From contig NZ_CP014674.1 of NCBI RefSeq assembly GCF_001787335.1, positions 1,444,501-1,508,500 on the forward strand: DNA of 64,000 bases. Reading direction: 5' to 3'. The notes beneath the pieces were generated by a model. It made no database searches and was not told where the DNA came from. It saw nothing but the letters and a program-made list of their open reading frames with translations. Below are positions 13,161 to 23,868 of this stretch, in pieces. The stretch is from Kozakia baliensis (lineage in GTDB: Bacteria > Pseudomonadota > Alphaproteobacteria > Acetobacterales > Acetobacteraceae). Numbering within the stretch: position 1 is the stretch's first letter; the number at the start of each line of letters is the position of its first letter. Made by a program: the position numbers and the translations under genes.

Positions 13161-14519
13161 ATGGCCGCCCCTATTCTCATGCCTGCTCTCTCTCCCACCA
13201 TGACGGAGGGCACGCTTGCCCGTTGGGTGCGCAAAGCTGGCGATAAAGTTCAATCCGGCGACGTCATCGCGGAAATCGAGACCGACAAGGCCACCATGGA
13301 GGTCGAAGCGGTCGATACGGGCGTGATTGGCCGTTTGCTAATCGAAGAAGGCGCGGAAAACGTGCCGGTGAATACGCCGATCGCCATCCTTCTTGAAGAA
13401 GGCGAGGATGAAAGCGCGCTGGAGAATATCAATCTTCACGCTCCGGAAACGCGCGCGAAAGAAACCGCTATCGAAACACCCAGTGCGCCCGCGGTTACGA
13501 CAATCAACCCGCCGGCACAAAGCGAAGAACGAGATTGGGGCGAGACCGCACCGATCACCGTGCGCGAGGCGCTGCGTGACGCCATGGCGTCGGAACTACG
13601 TCGCGATCAAGACGTGTTCCTGATCGGCGAGGAAGTCGCCCAATATCGAGGCGCTTACAAGATCAGCCAGGGTCTGCTGGACGAATTCGGTGCGAAACGC
13701 GTGATCGATACGCCGATCACCGAGCACGGCTTCACGGGTATGGCGGTCGGCGCGGCGCTGACGGGTCTTAAGCCCATCGTCGAGTTCATGACGATGAACT
13801 TCGCCATGCAGGCGATCGATCATATCATCAATTCAGCCGCCAAAACGCTTTATATGTCCGGCGGCCAGATGGGATGTCCGATCGTCTTTCGTGGCCCCAA
13901 CGGCGCGGCGGCGCGCGTCGGCGCACAGCACTCTCAATGTTACGCCAGTTGGTATGCGCATGTGCCGGGCCTGAAGGTGGTAGCGCCTTGGTCGTCCGAA
14001 GATGCCAAAGGCCTTCTGCGCGCCGCTATTCGCGATCCCAATCCGGTCATCGTGTTGGAAAATGAAATCCTTTACGGGCAAAAATTCCCATGCCCGGTCG
14101 ATGAAGATTTCATCCTTCCGATCGGCAAAGCCAAGATCGAGCGTGAAGGCAAGGACGTGACGCTGGTCGCGTTCTCAATCATGGTCGGCGTGGCATTGGA
14201 AGCGGCTGCCAAGCTGGCTGAGCAGGGAATTGAGGCGGAAGTCATCAACCTACGCTCACTGCGCCCGCTCGATACGGAAACCATCGTTGCCAGCGTTAAA
14301 AAGACGAGCCGCGTGGTTTCGGTGGAAGAAGGTTGGCCGGTTGCCGGAATTGGCGCGGAAATCTGCGCCGTCGCGTGTGAGCAGGCGTTCGATTATCTCG
14401 ATGCGCCGCCCGCGCGGGTTTGTGGCCTCGATATTCCGTTGCCCTATGCCGCCAATCTCGAAAAGCTGGCCCTGCCGCAGCCTGACTGGGTTGTGGACGC
14501 CGTGCGCAAATTGTTCTGA
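13161..14519 (+). CDS. pdhB: pyruvate dehydrogenase E1 beta subunit with N-terminal lipoyl domain
   Basis: E1-beta partner of PdhA. The first ~80 residues are a complete biotinyl/lipoyl domain ([14 protein letters not shown], lipoyl lysine Lys43 in [10 protein letters not shown]), followed by a Pro/Ala-rich linker and the E1-beta body from about residue 130 ([50 protein letters not shown]). This fused lipoyl domain is known in alphaproteobacteria such as Zymomonas and Sinorhizobium. The ATG at 13161 is chosen because the domain begins directly there; an earlier in-frame start at 13128 would overlap pdhA. Confidence 0.95.
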   Translation: MAAPILMPALSPTMTEGTLARWVRKAGDKVQSGDVIAEIETDKATMEVEAVDTGVIGRLLIEEGAENVPVNTPIAILLEEGEDESALENINLHAPETRAKETAIETPSAPAVTTINPPAQSEERDWGETAPITVREALRDAMASELRRDQDVFLIGEEVAQYRGAYKISQGLLDEFGAKRVIDTPITEHGFTGMAVGAALTGLKPIVEFMTMNFAMQAIDHIINSAAKTLYMSGGQMGCPIVFRGPNGAAARVGAQHSQCYASWYAHVPGLKVVAPWSSEDAKGLLRAAIRDPNPVIVLENEILYGQKFPCPVDEDFILPIGKAKIEREGKDVTLVAFSIMVGVALEAAAKLAEQGIEAEVINLRSLRPLDTETIVASVKKTSRVVSVEEGWPVAGIGAEICAVACEQAFDYLDAPPARVCGLDIPLPYAANLEKLALPQPDWVVDAVRKLF

Positions 14520-14530
14520 GGGCATCCTTC

Positions 14531-15781
14531 ATGGCTACCGATATTTTGATGCCTGCACTTTCGCCAACAATGACGGAAGGCACCTTGGCACGATGGCTCA
14601 AGAAAGAAGGCGATCAGATCAAGTCCGGCGATCTTATCGCGGAGATCGAAACCGATAAGGCCACCATGGAGGTCGAAGCGGTCGATGAAGGTATCTTAGG
14701 CCGGATTTTGGTGCCGGAAGGCACGGAGGGCGTAGCGGTCAATAAACCGATCGCCGTCTTGGTCGAAGAGGGCGAGACCGTTCCCGAGGGGCCTTCCTCC
14801 GGTAGCGCCGCCGCGAAACCGGCACCCACGCCTGCGGTGGCTCCGGCCGCCGCTCAGCAAACCTCTCGTGCCGCACCGCAGGTGGCAGAAAAAGGGACGC
14901 GCGTTTTCGCTTCTCCTTTGGCGCGGCGCATTGCGAAAAACAAAGGCGTAGAACTCTCCACCATCAAAGGCACAGGCCCCAACGGGCGCATTCTGCGCCG
15001 AGACGTGGAAGAGGCCCAGGCACAACCTGCGGCGGCCCCAAGCGCACCGAAAGCACCGACTGCCCAGACGCTGCCGACCGGCGAAAACGTTACCCGTGTG
15101 CCCAATTCCTCAATGCGCAAGGTGATCGCCCGTCGCCTTACGGAATCGAAGCAGAATGTTCCGCATTTCTATGTTTCCATCGATGTGGAATTGGACGCAT
15201 TACTGGCCTTACGCAGCCAGTTAAATGCTGCGTCGCCGAGCGAAGGCGAAGGGCAGTTCAAGCTTTCGGTTAACGATATGCTGATCAAAGCTGCGGCTCT
15301 TGCATTACGCGCCGTGCCGAGCGTCAATGTCAGCTATGCCGATCATGAGACGATCCAGCATCATGACGTCGATATTTCGGTCGCGGTGTCGATCCCCGAT
15401 GGGCTGATCACGCCGATCGTTCGCCAAGCCGATAAGAAATCGTTGCGCGAAATCAGCAGCGAGGCGCGCGATCTCATCAAGCGCGCCCGAACCGGAAAAC
15501 TGAAACCCGAAGAGTTTCAGGGCGGCAGTTTCTCGATCTCGAACATGGGTATGTTCGGGGTGAAAGAATTCGCGGCGATCATCAATCCGCCCCAGGCGGG
15601 TATCCTGGCCATCGCGGCAGGGGAAAAGCGAGCGGTCGTAAAAGACGATCAGCTTGCGATCGCGACCGTTATGACCGCGACGCTTTCGGTCGATCATCGC
15701 GTGGTCGATGGCGCGCTCGGCGCCGAGTGGATCAACGCCTTCCGCGACATCGTACAAAATCCTTATCGTCTGGTGGTCTGA
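14531..15781 (+). CDS. pdhC: dihydrolipoyllysine acetyltransferase (pyruvate dehydrogenase E2)
   Basis: E2 is the core of the complex: its swinging lipoyl arm collects acetyl groups from E1 and passes them to CoA. In 416 residues there is one lipoyl domain (Lys43 in [10 protein letters not shown]), an Ala/Pro-rich linker, a peripheral-subunit-binding domain (about 119-155, [18 protein letters not shown]), a second linker, and the catalytic domain ending in [13 protein letters not shown], which holds the active His and Asp. The lipoyl domain resembles that of PdhB closely at both protein and DNA level, suggesting a duplication origin. Confidence 0.96.
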   Translation: MATDILMPALSPTMTEGTLARWLKKEGDQIKSGDLIAEIETDKATMEVEAVDEGILGRILVPEGTEGVAVNKPIAVLVEEGETVPEGPSSGSAAAKPAPTPAVAPAAAQQTSRAAPQVAEKGTRVFASPLARRIAKNKGVELSTIKGTGPNGRILRRDVEEAQAQPAAAPSAPKAPTAQTLPTGENVTRVPNSSMRKVIARRLTESKQNVPHFYVSIDVELDALLALRSQLNAASPSEGEGQFKLSVNDMLIKAAALALRAVPSVNVSYADHETIQHHDVDISVAVSIPDGLITPIVRQADKKSLREISSEARDLIKRARTGKLKPEEFQGGSFSISNMGMFGVKEFAAIINPPQAGILAIAAGEKRAVVKDDQLAIATVMTATLSVDHRVVDGALGAEWINAFRDIVQNPYRLVV

Positions 15782-15784
15782 CCC

Positions 15785-17188
15785 ATGGAGCAGTTTGATC
15801 TTATCGTCGTGGGTGGCGGTCCGGGTGGTTATGTGGCGGCCCTGCGTGCTGCGCAGCTCGGTATTAATGTCGCCGTCGTGGAGAGCACGCATCTCGGGGG
15901 CATCTGCCTGAATTGGGGCTGCATCCCGACCAAGGCGTTGCTCCGTGCTTCCGAAATCAACCACATGCTGCACGATCTCGGCACGTTCGGTTTCGCGGCG
16001 GACAATGTGCGCTTCGATTTGGACAAGGTTGTCGGGCGTTCTCGCGCCGTTTCGAAGCAGCTCTCTCGTGGCGTCGCACACTTGCTCAAAAAGGCCAAAA
16101 TCAAGGTTTTCGATGGTCGTGCCAAACTTGTGGGCAAGCAGGGTGACGCGCATCGCCTGAGCGTTACGAAAGACGGCAAGGAAATCGCACAAGTCGCCGC
16201 TAAAAACGTCATTCTGGCAACGGGGGCGCGTGCACGCTATTTCCCTGGGCTGGAGCCTGACGGAGATTTAGTTTGGACCTATCGCGAGGCGATGGTTCCC
16301 AAGGAAATGCCTAAACGCCTTCTAGTCGTCGGATCGGGTGCGATCGGCGTGGAATTCGCTTCATTCTACCGCAACATGGGCGCGGAAGTGACGATTGCCG
16401 AAGTCGCGGATCGTATTCTGATTGCGGAAGATGCCGAAATCAGCGCGATGGCGCAAAAAGCGTTCGAGAAGCAGGGCATCAAAATCCTGACCAGCGCGAA
16501 GGTGGGTCCGCTCAACAAAAAGGACGGCACGGTTTCCACGACAATCGAAACGCCATCCGGCAAAACGGAACTGACGGTCGATAAGGTCATTCTTGCGGTT
16601 GGCATCATCGGAAACGTGGAAGATCTGGGGCTGGAAAACACCAAAGTGAAGGTGGATCGCACGCACATTCTCACCGATGAATTCTGCCATACCGACGAAG
16701 CGGGCATTTGGGCGATCGGAGATGTGGCGGGTGCGCCTTGGCTTGCTCACAAAGCCAGCCATGAAGGCGTTATTTGCGTCGAGAAAATTGCCGGCAAAAG
16801 CCCGCAACCGCTTCATCCGCTAAACATTCCGGGCTGCACCTATAGCCGCCCGCAAGTGGCTTCCGTCGGGATGAATGAGGAGAAAGCGAAGGCCAGCGGC
16901 CGTAAGCTGAAAATCGGCCGTTTTCCTTTCGTCGGCAATGGCAAGGCACTGGCGATGGGCGAGCCGGACGGCATGACGAAAACGATTTTCGACGCCGAAA
17001 CCGGGGAATTGCTCGGCGCGCATATGATCGGCGCCGAAGTGACGGAAATGATCCAAGGTTACGTCATTGCGCGTACTTCGGAGCTCACTGAAGCAGAATT
17101 GAAGGAAACGGTCTTCCCGCATCCGACAATTTCCGAAACGATGCACGAATCCGTGTTGGCAGCTTGGGGCGAAGCGCTCCATATCTAG
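15785..17188 (+). CDS. lpd: dihydrolipoamide dehydrogenase (E3)
   Basis: E3 reoxidises the dihydrolipoyl arm, passing electrons through a redox disulfide and FAD to NAD+. The 467 residues show the FAD site [13 protein letters not shown], redox cysteines Cys41 and Cys46 in [13 protein letters not shown], the NAD site [27 protein letters not shown], and the interface His-Glu in [10 protein letters not shown]. It starts 3 bases after pdhC, so this copy is dedicated to the pyruvate dehydrogenase complex; another complex could share it. Confidence 0.96.
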   Translation: MEQFDLIVVGGGPGGYVAALRAAQLGINVAVVESTHLGGICLNWGCIPTKALLRASEINHMLHDLGTFGFAADNVRFDLDKVVGRSRAVSKQLSRGVAHLLKKAKIKVFDGRAKLVGKQGDAHRLSVTKDGKEIAQVAAKNVILATGARARYFPGLEPDGDLVWTYREAMVPKEMPKRLLVVGSGAIGVEFASFYRNMGAEVTIAEVADRILIAEDAEISAMAQKAFEKQGIKILTSAKVGPLNKKDGTVSTTIETPSGKTELTVDKVILAVGIIGNVEDLGLENTKVKVDRTHILTDEFCHTDEAGIWAIGDVAGAPWLAHKASHEGVICVEKIAGKSPQPLHPLNIPGCTYSRPQVASVGMNEEKAKASGRKLKIGRFPFVGNGKALAMGEPDGMTKTIFDAETGELLGAHMIGAEVTEMIQGYVIARTSELTEAELKETVFPHPTISETMHESVLAAWGEALHI

Positions 17189-17195
17189 GGCCATT

Positions 17196-18173
17196 ATGCA
17201 GCGCATCACCATCGATCATCGCGAACGCGCCGCTCTGCGGCATCCTGAAAAGGCCAAGCGCCCGGACAGCCCTATTCAGCGAAAGCCGGAATGGATCCGT
17301 GTGCGTGCGCCGAATAGTCCTGTTTATCAGGAAACGCAGGCGCTTATGCGCGAGAACAAGCTCGTCACGGTATGTGAGGAGGCGGCCTGCCCGAATATCG
17401 GCGAATGCTGGTCTCAACGCCATGCGACCATGATGATCATGGGTGAAATCTGCACACGCGCCTGCGCTTTTTGCAATGTCACCACGGGTTTGCCGAAAGC
17501 GTTGGACGATGACGAACCCGCACGCGTGGCGGAAGCCGTCGCCACGTTGGGACTACGGCACGTCGTTATCACATCGGTCGATCGGGACGATCTGGAGGAT
17601 GGCGGTGCGCGTCACTTCGCGCGCACCATCACACGCATACGCGAGGCGTCTCCGTCCACCACGATCGAAATTCTGACGCCTGACTTCTTACGCAAGCCAG
17701 GCGCGCTGCCGATCGTGGTGGAAGCCCGGCCAGACGTATTCAATCACAATATCGAGACAATTCCTCGTCTCTATCCCACAATCCGTCCAGGTGCACGATA
17801 CTATCAATCCGTACGCCTTCTCGATGACGTCAAACGTCTCGATCCCGCCATTTTCACCAAATCCGGCCTCATGTTGGGGTTGGGGGAGGAGAAAATGGAG
17901 GTGGCGCAAGTCATGGATGATTTTCGGATTGCAGATGTGGATTTTCTCACTCTTGGACAATATCTCCAGCCAACTCCCAAACACGCGGCAATCGCCAAAT
18001 TCGTAACGCCGGATGAGTTTAAAGATTACGCTACGACAGCCCGCGCCAAAGGCTTTCTCCAAGTAAGCGCCAGTCCGCTGACGCGTTCTTCCTATCATGC
18101 CGATTCCGATTTTGCTGCGTTACGCGAAGCACGTGCGCGTAAATTAGGGTTTGCCCCGGCGGAGACCAATTAA
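17196..18173 (+). CDS. lipA: lipoyl synthase
   Basis: LipA inserts two sulfurs into protein-bound octanoate. Both iron-sulfur sites are visible in the 325 residues: the auxiliary cluster cysteines at 60, 65 and 71 ([12 protein letters not shown]) and the radical-SAM cysteines at 86, 90 and 93 (CTRACAFC). The C-terminus has the family's conserved serine region ([12 protein letters not shown]). Placement 7 bases after lpd means the cofactor-making enzyme is probably made together with the lipoyl proteins that need it (the lipoyl domains of PdhB and PdhC). Confidence 0.96.
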   Translation: MQRITIDHRERAALRHPEKAKRPDSPIQRKPEWIRVRAPNSPVYQETQALMRENKLVTVCEEAACPNIGECWSQRHATMMIMGEICTRACAFCNVTTGLPKALDDDEPARVAEAVATLGLRHVVITSVDRDDLEDGGARHFARTITRIREASPSTTIEILTPDFLRKPGALPIVVEARPDVFNHNIETIPRLYPTIRPGARYYQSVRLLDDVKRLDPAIFTKSGLMLGLGEEKMEVAQVMDDFRIADVDFLTLGQYLQPTPKHAAIAKFVTPDEFKDYATTARAKGFLQVSASPLTRSSYHADSDFAALREARARKLGFAPAETN

Positions 18174-18661
18174 TGCCGACTCATGCTGAGCAACGTTTGA
18201 TTGCTTACAGTCCTGAACAGCTTTTCGATCTCGTGGCGGATGTCGGTAAATATCCCCAGTTCCTACCTTGGTGCGTGCGGTCGGTCGTCAAATCTCAGTC
18301 GGAACACGAATTGGTGGCGGATCTGACGGTAGGTTTCGGGCCATTCCGGGAAAGCTTCACCAGCCGCGTTTCACTGGAGCGCCCCTCGCGCATTCGCGTG
18401 CGTTACGAGAAAGGGCCATTCCGTTACCTCAATAACGTTTGGACTTTCACGCCCGATCCACGTGGATGCCGCGTCGATTTCTTTGTCGATTTCGAGTTCC
18501 GGTCACGCCTGCTTCAAAATGCCATCGGTGTTGTTTTCAATGAAGGCGTTCGCTTGATGGTATCAGCTTTCATCAAACGAGCACGCGATATGTATGGCCG
18601 CCCTACTACGCAGGAAATTCAGCAGAATTCACGCGCAACGCCACGAACAGATCATGGCTGA
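18173..18661 (+). CDS. COQ10/RatA-like START-domain protein
   Basis: A 162-residue single-domain SRPBCC (START-like) protein of the family that includes mitochondrial COQ10, a ubiquinone-binding protein, and bacterial RatA. Typical features are AYSPEQLFDLVADVGKYPQFLPWC near the start, and VDFEFRSRLLQNAIGVVF with the long C-terminal helix. It overlaps the lipA stop by one base (TAATG). In this bacterium a role in ubiquinone handling is more plausible than toxicity, but that is inference from family and context. Confidence 0.85.
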   Translation: MPTHAEQRLIAYSPEQLFDLVADVGKYPQFLPWCVRSVVKSQSEHELVADLTVGFGPFRESFTSRVSLERPSRIRVRYEKGPFRYLNNVWTFTPDPRGCRVDFFVDFEFRSRLLQNAIGVVFNEGVRLMVSAFIKRARDMYGRPTTQEIQQNSRATPRTDHG

Positions 18662-18808
18662 ATAGGCGTTAATTTTTATCATCAATTTTTTTGTTGCCCT
18701 TATAGAACCAAGACGGTGACGATACGTTTCACTTCTGTCTTTATGGATGGCGCCGATTTGCTTTTGAGTGCTCGCGCTGTGCAAATCGGTTGCAAGAAAG
18801 GAAATAAG

Positions 18809-19198
18809 ATGAAGAAATTCTCAATCGGCGCCGTTGCTTTGGCTGCAACCATGGCTGTTTCCGCTCCGGCTCTGGCAAAACATCAAAGCCATCATCACAA
18901 GGGCCACGAAAAGGCTCATGCGGCTCATCAGCAGGCTGACAAAGGCTCGGCCAGCACGGAAGATCTGAACGCCCGCAGCCTTCAGCAGGCTCAAACGCCG
19001 GTTCCAGCCACGGCTCCGAGCGCCGCGCCGAATGCAGTCCCGACCGCCCCGACGGCGCCCGGCGCGATGCCAGCAATGCCGAACGCACCGACGACAACGG
19101 TTCCGACCACGCCTGGCGCAGCGCCGTCCGTTCCGATGAATACCCCTTCGTCGACGCTTCCCGCAAACGCTCCGCAGCCCCCGACCACGAACCAGTAA
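18809..19198 (+). CDS. small secreted Ala/Pro/Thr-rich protein
   Basis: I do not recognise a family. The 129-residue product has a clear Sec signal peptide (MKKFSIGAVALAATMAVSAPALA, likely cut after ALA), then a short Lys/His-rich stretch (KHQSHHHKGHEKAHAAHQQ) that could bind metal, then about 80 residues of low-complexity Pro, Ala and Thr (APNAVPTAPTAPGAMPAM). It looks disordered and extracytoplasmic. AAGGAA lies 8 bases before the ATG at 18809; a longer frame from 18716 has no support. A strong terminator follows. Confidence 0.75.
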   Translation: MKKFSIGAVALAATMAVSAPALAKHQSHHHKGHEKAHAAHQQADKGSASTEDLNARSLQQAQTPVPATAPSAAPNAVPTAPTAPGAMPAMPNAPTTTVPTTPGAAPSVPMNTPSSTLPANAPQPPTTNQ

Positions 19199-19224
19199 AA
19201 ATTCGTGGCCTCTAGGCTTCATGA

Positions 19225-19254
19225 CGGCTCTCCCTCAAGGAGAGCCGTTTTTTT
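19225..19254 (+). terminator. rho-independent terminator
   Basis: A perfect 9-bp stem (CGGCTCTCC with GGAGAGCCG) and a 5-base loop, followed by seven T residues on the plus strand. It lies 26 bases after the secreted Ala/Pro/Thr-rich gene. It also reads into the end of the converging cinA gene, whose stop codon lies at the T-run, so it may separate the two convergent units. Confidence 0.85.
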
Positions 19255-19735
19255 ATTCGAACAGAAGTTCCAACGCGCGCTGAACGGTCGCGGCGCGAAC
19301 AGCCGCACGATCTCCCTGAAAGAGTTTGGTTTCGACGTAAGGCGTGCCATCGCCAAATTGCCGAGCGAGACAAACAGTTCCGACCGGCTTTTCCACTGAG
19401 CCACCATCCGGCCCCGCAATACCTGTAACGGCCACCGAAATTCTGGCGTTTTCGGCTGCCGTCAAAGCGCCCATCGCCATTTCGACAGCCACGGCCTCGC
19501 TAACAGCGCCGCATTTCGCCAAACTTCGCGTAGAGACATCCAAAACCGTCTCTTTTAAAATATTCGAGTAAGTGACGAAGCCACCTTCCACGACATCGGA
19601 CGATCCGGCGACATGTGTGAGCGCCGCCGCGATCAATCCCCCCGTGCAACTCTCTGCCGTCACCACGCGCAGACCCCGTGCGCGCAATGACTCCACGACC
19701 TTCGCAGCCAAGGAAAGTGTTGCGTCACTAAGCAT
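19253..19735 (-). CDS. CinA-family nicotinamide-nucleotide amidohydrolase domain protein
   Basis: A 160-residue protein equal to the C-terminal amidohydrolase domain of CinA (the PncC type), which deamidates nicotinamide mononucleotide in NAD salvage. The nucleophile is Ser29 in TAESCTGGLIAAALT. VVEGGFVTYSN and VAVTGIAGPDGGS are further family motifs. The N-terminal molybdopterin-binding domain of full CinA is absent, which is normal for stand-alone PncC. The start overlaps the 3' end of the lytic transglycosylase gene by 8 bases. Confidence 0.9.
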   Translation of the reverse strand: MLSDATLSLAAKVVESLRARGLRVVTAESCTGGLIAAALTHVAGSSDVVEGGFVTYSNILKETVLDVSTRSLAKCGAVSEAVAVEMAMGALTAAENARISVAVTGIAGPDGGSVEKPVGTVCLARQFGDGTPYVETKLFQGDRAAVRAATVQRALELLFE

Positions 19736-21656
19736 GAGAGGATTCCTTCAGGCGGTAGAGATTGAGGCTTTCTTCGATCCGCTCGATGTATGATCGCGTT
19801 TCCTCGTAGGGCAGGGACTCGATCCAATCCACGAGGTCAATTTGCGTCGGGATCGTGGGCGGAGGGTCGGCTTGCAACCATTGGTCGGTCCGATGTGGAC
19901 CGGCGTTGTAAGCCGAAAGCGCCATGGGAAGCACTTGGTTGTAGCGATCCAGCAACTGAGAAAGATAAGCACGCCCGAGCGTGAGGTTCGTCTGTGGGTC
20001 GCGCAATCCGGAAATGCTGGTATCCAGACCTATCAACCCCGCGCGGCGCGCCACATCCTGGGCCGTTCCGGTTTGAAGTTGCATAAGGCCGATGGCCTGT
20101 GCGGGACTTTGCGCATGCGGATCGAAGCTGCTTTCCTGTCGCGCCACGGCTAGGGCCAGACTTTCAGGAAGGCCTACGCTCTCTTCTCGTATGTCGGACA
20201 GGCTCGGCCACCCTTGCGGATAAAGGGCGACACCTTTTTTCCCTGCTGCCCGCGTTGCAAATACGGCAGGTTCTGCAACGCCCAGTTGCAAGGAGAACTG
20301 CGCCAAAGCCGCTTGGCCCGCCACATCGCGCGTTTGCACGTAAAGCATCATCAGGAATTCACGCGCATGGTCTTGATCTTGCATGCCCACCAGTTCTTGC
20401 GCGGCTTGAGCAAGATCGGGCCGCGCGAGCGTGCCAGTCGCGACGATCGGCAATGCGTTCAGCGCTTCGGCAAGATGCGGCACGGGAGCGCCTTGCGGCG
20501 GTAGAGTTGCGACATCGCCATTGAGCGCACTGAGGGCCATTTGCCCGTAGAAGGTCGTAGGCATTGCCGCGGCTTGTCGATAGGAAGCCTGGGCAGCCTC
20601 TTTCTGCCCGGCAGCTTCCTGGGCGCGGCCGATCCAGTAATAACCGCGGCTACGCGTGATCAGACTGGGCTGCGTCGTCAAGGGTAGGAAATAAGCTTCC
20701 GCTCGCTGCGCATCGTGTAGCCGACGCAACGCGATCCAACCGCTGAGGAATTGGGCCTCCAGGCGGTTGGCGTTCGTCAAAGGCAGCGTTCGGTCATCGG
20801 CGAGAATGATCGCATCCTGAGGCGAACCCGCCGAAAGCAAAGCACGCGCTAGTCCAGCACGCTCAACGGACCATGCCGAACTTGGTGCTGACTGTTGCGC
20901 CGCGAGACCTGCCGCATTCCATAAGGCTAACGCATCGCCGAGTTGATCCGCCCTGCGTAGATGATGCAACCGGGCAAACGTCAAAGCTGGATCGCGCTGG
21001 TCCGTTGGAGAAAGGCCCGTGAATAAAGCGTCCGCTTCTGGCGATGTCGTGCGATAGGCCAAGAATGCACGCGCCAGGGCCTGTTTCGAGAGAGCAAGAC
21101 GAGAAATCTGGTGAGACGCCGCTGTATATTGATGCGTGGCCTCTAGATGTTCGAAGCGCGTCCAGTGATCGGCCGAGGAGAATGCCTGACCGAAACGCGC
21201 CAGAAAAGGCGTTTCGTCCGACAATGAAATCCCGCCGTTCATCCATAGTCGCCGCGCCTGGACCGGAGCATCCGCGATACGATCGGCGCATTTTAGAAGC
21301 GCTTGAGCCTGTGTAAGCGGAAAAAGCGGGCAAAGTGACGACAACTCGCCATCATCGGTACGGGTAACGAGCGCGTGCTGGAAACGCGCCAACATGACGG
21401 CGCGCCCCGGCCAGGCGGGCTGTTCCTGTAGAAACACAGCATAGTCCCGCGCTGGAATGGTCGGGTCAGGTTGGGTGAGCCGCAACCAATTCGCCAACCG
21501 CGCGCTGATAGCTGGATTTTCGCTGAAATTCGACGTGGACGCACCCGAGACGGGGATCGACGCTACCGGTTCAGCGTTGGGTGCTGAACCGGCCTGATGA
21601 GAGCAGCACGATAGCAGCAGCAGTCCGACATATGAAAAGCGCTTAAGCCGCGACAT
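19728..21656 (-). CDS. soluble-type lytic murein transglycosylase, lipoprotein signal
   Basis: A 642-residue peptidoglycan-cleaving enzyme of the Slt70 type. A long helical superhelix (residues ~60-450, with FLSGWIALRRL and YYWIGRAQEAAGQK) precedes the C-terminal SLT domain, with catalytic Glu in VARQESSFDPHAQSPAQAIGLMQL and the AYNAGPHR motif. The N-terminus MSRLKRFSYVGLLLLSCCSH looks like a lipoprotein signal, which would tether it to a membrane. The ATG at 21656 is preferred over a GTG at 21677 because it opens directly into the signal. It overlaps the upstream TerC gene by 14 bases. Confidence 0.9.
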   Translation of the reverse strand: MSRLKRFSYVGLLLLSCCSHQAGSAPNAEPVASIPVSGASTSNFSENPAISARLANWLRLTQPDPTIPARDYAVFLQEQPAWPGRAVMLARFQHALVTRTDDGELSSLCPLFPLTQAQALLKCADRIADAPVQARRLWMNGGISLSDETPFLARFGQAFSSADHWTRFEHLEATHQYTAASHQISRLALSKQALARAFLAYRTTSPEADALFTGLSPTDQRDPALTFARLHHLRRADQLGDALALWNAAGLAAQQSAPSSAWSVERAGLARALLSAGSPQDAIILADDRTLPLTNANRLEAQFLSGWIALRRLHDAQRAEAYFLPLTTQPSLITRSRGYYWIGRAQEAAGQKEAAQASYRQAAAMPTTFYGQMALSALNGDVATLPPQGAPVPHLAEALNALPIVATGTLARPDLAQAAQELVGMQDQDHAREFLMMLYVQTRDVAGQAALAQFSLQLGVAEPAVFATRAAGKKGVALYPQGWPSLSDIREESVGLPESLALAVARQESSFDPHAQSPAQAIGLMQLQTGTAQDVARRAGLIGLDTSISGLRDPQTNLTLGRAYLSQLLDRYNQVLPMALSAYNAGPHRTDQWLQADPPPTIPTQIDLVDWIESLPYEETRSYIERIEESLNLYRLKESSHA

Positions 21657-22239
21657 GATGCCAGACTTCTCCGCCACCTTTCACGATCAACTCGACCGCG
21701 ACGAACGCGACAATGGCAAGCCCGAGCCACGCGATCCAATGATAGCGCTCCAGCAGACGTGCAATAAAGGAAGCCGCGAGCCCCATTAGAAGCACCGAGA
21801 TCGCCAAACCGGCCACCAAAACATAAGGATGCCCCATGGAAGCACCGGCAACCGCCAGCACATTGTCCAGGCTCATGGAGATATCGGCGATGATGATACG
21901 CGTAATCGACTTCCATAGGCTGGTCGGGACGGGTGCCTTATCCTCCTGTTTGGAATGCCGGAGTTCCTGATACATCTTCCAGCAAACCCAAAGCAGTAGC
22001 AGGCCGCCTGCAAGCGTCAGACCGATAACGGCCAAGAGTTTTGAAGCCACGAAAGCCAACGCAATCCGCATCACCGCAGCCGCGATGACGCCTATAAGGA
22101 TTGCCGTTCGTTGCTGACGCGCCGGTAATCCCCGGACAGCCAATCCGATGACGACTGCATTATCGCCTGCCAGCGTAATATCGATCAGTACAACCTGAGC
22201 GAGAGCAACGATAACGTGCCAGGAAAGATCGAAAGGCAT
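21643..22239 (-). CDS. TerC family integral membrane protein
   Basis: A 198-residue inner-membrane protein with about seven hydrophobic segments. ALAQVVLIDITLAGDNAVVIGLA and ADISMSLDNVLAVAGA carry the acidic residues characteristic of the TerC/Alx family, whose members export metal ions such as manganese in some species. The start at 22239 has GGAG about 8 bases upstream; a TTG-initiated form from 22296 is less likely. I looked for a yybP-ykoY manganese riboswitch upstream and did not find a convincing one. The substrate here is unknown. Confidence 0.87.
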   Translation of the reverse strand: MPFDLSWHVIVALAQVVLIDITLAGDNAVVIGLAVRGLPARQQRTAILIGVIAAAVMRIALAFVASKLLAVIGLTLAGGLLLLWVCWKMYQELRHSKQEDKAPVPTSLWKSITRIIIADISMSLDNVLAVAGASMGHPYVLVAGLAISVLLMGLAASFIARLLERYHWIAWLGLAIVAFVAVELIVKGGGEVWHHVAA

Positions 22240-22400
22240 TAAGGCTCCGGTGAGAATCAAAAGAAAAGGGTTAGAGAACGCTTTGCTTTCACGCAAATCG
22301 CATTGGTAGTGATTGGATGGGCAAAGCCTGTGTTCGTCAACGCCCGGATAGGCTAAGAGGCATGACGCAAATCGGAAACCCCTCTTGAGGAACTGCCTTT

Positions 22401-23744
22401 ATGGTCCCGCGCTATAGTCGTCCAGCCATGACCGCCATCTGGTCCCCCACCAACCGCTACCGCATCTGGTTCGAAATCGAGGCGCTGGCTTGTGAAGCGA
22501 TGGCCGAATATGGCGATGTGCGGAAGGAAGCCGCTGCTATCATTCGCGAGCGCGGCGATGCGGCTATGGCAGCTTTTTCGGATGCCGATCTTGCCCGAAT
22601 TGACGAAATCGAAGCCGAGACGCGACATGACGTTATCGCGTTCCTGACTTGGCTGGCGGAAAAAATCGGGCCTGAAAGCCGTTTCGTCCATCTGGGCATG
22701 ACCTCATCGGACGTGCTGGACACCTGCCTTTCCGTGCAGCTTGTTCAGGCGAGTGATTTATTATTGCAAGACCTCGATGCAGTGCTGAAATCCCTGCGAG
22801 ATCAAGCATTCAAACACAAAGACACCGTCATGATCGGCCGTAGCCATGGTATTCACGCCGAGCCGACAAGCTTTGGCCTGAAAATCGCCGGTCATTATGC
22901 CGAATTCAAACGCAACCGTGAGCGTCTGCTGGCCGCACGCCGGGAAATCGCGGTCTGCGCCATTTCCGGCGCCGTCGGAACCTACGCCCATGTCGATCCG
23001 CGCGTTGAATCCTATGTTGCCGACAAGCTCGGACTGTATGCGGAAGACGTCTCCACGCAGGTGATCCCGCGTGATCGGCATGCAGCGTTTTTCTGCGCCC
23101 TGGCCGTGATCGCAAGCGGCATCGAACGTTTGGCGACCGAAGTGCGCCACTTACAACGCTCCGAAGTGCGCGAGGCGGAGGAATTCTTCCACCCGGGCCA
23201 GAAGGGCAGTTCGGCCATGCCGCACAAGCGCAATCCGGTCCTTTCGGAAAACCTGACCGGCCTGGCGCGGCTTATCCGTTCTCACGTCATTCCGGCATTG
23301 GAGAACGTGGCGCTTTGGCATGAACGCGACATCAGCCATTCTTCGGTGGAGCGCAACATCGGTCCAGACGCCACGATCGGCCTTGATTTCGCGCTGATGC
23401 GTCTTGCCGGCATGATGGAAAAGCTTGTGGTCTATCCAGATCGGATGGTGGCCAATCTCGAATCGCTTGGCGGCGTCGTTCATTCAGGTGAAGTGCTTTT
23501 GGCCCTAGCGCGCGCCGGAATCTCGCGTGAGGATGCGTATCGCATCGTTCAGCGCAACGCGATGGCGACCTGGACGAAGCTGGGCGAGCCGGATGGCCGC
23601 ACGTTCCGAGAAAATCTTGAGCAGGACCCTGAAGTTGTCGGCAAGATCGACGCAAAAATTCTTGATGACGCCATGGATAGCGCGCGCCATCTTTCCGCAG
23701 TGAATGCCGTATACGATAAGGTTTTCGGGCGTCACGACGCCTGA
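22401..23744 (+). CDS. purB: adenylosuccinate lyase
   Basis: PurB removes fumarate from SAICAR and from adenylosuccinate in purine synthesis. The 447 residues show IGRSHGIHAEPTSFG (a catalytic histidine) and the signature GSSAMPHKRNPVLSENLTG with the flexible catalytic serine loop. GAGGA lies 11 bases before the ATG at 22401. An internal ATG at 22428 would give a start (MTAIWSPTNRYRIW) typical of some homologues. Not in the purC-L cluster, but only about 1.6 kb upstream of it. Confidence 0.95.
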   Translation: MVPRYSRPAMTAIWSPTNRYRIWFEIEALACEAMAEYGDVRKEAAAIIRERGDAAMAAFSDADLARIDEIEAETRHDVIAFLTWLAEKIGPESRFVHLGMTSSDVLDTCLSVQLVQASDLLLQDLDAVLKSLRDQAFKHKDTVMIGRSHGIHAEPTSFGLKIAGHYAEFKRNRERLLAARREIAVCAISGAVGTYAHVDPRVESYVADKLGLYAEDVSTQVIPRDRHAAFFCALAVIASGIERLATEVRHLQRSEVREAEEFFHPGQKGSSAMPHKRNPVLSENLTGLARLIRSHVIPALENVALWHERDISHSSVERNIGPDATIGLDFALMRLAGMMEKLVVYPDRMVANLESLGGVVHSGEVLLALARAGISREDAYRIVQRNAMATWTKLGEPDGRTFRENLEQDPEVVGKIDAKILDDAMDSARHLSAVNAVYDKVFGRHDA

Positions 23745-23868
23745 TGAGCGAGAGACTTATTCGTCATAAATGTTCGGAAACGCGCTCAATTACATTCTCG
23801 TGATGGAAATATGACCATCGATTAATGCTAGGTAGTCCCAAGGTTAATAAAAACGGGACTCCGCCTTT

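Noticed and set aside
22240-22400. Possible yybP-ykoY manganese riboswitch upstream of the TerC gene
   Set aside because: TerC genes often have one, and GGCTTTGCCC with GCGTTGACG looked suggestive, but the conserved core elements are not present in the right order on the minus strand.
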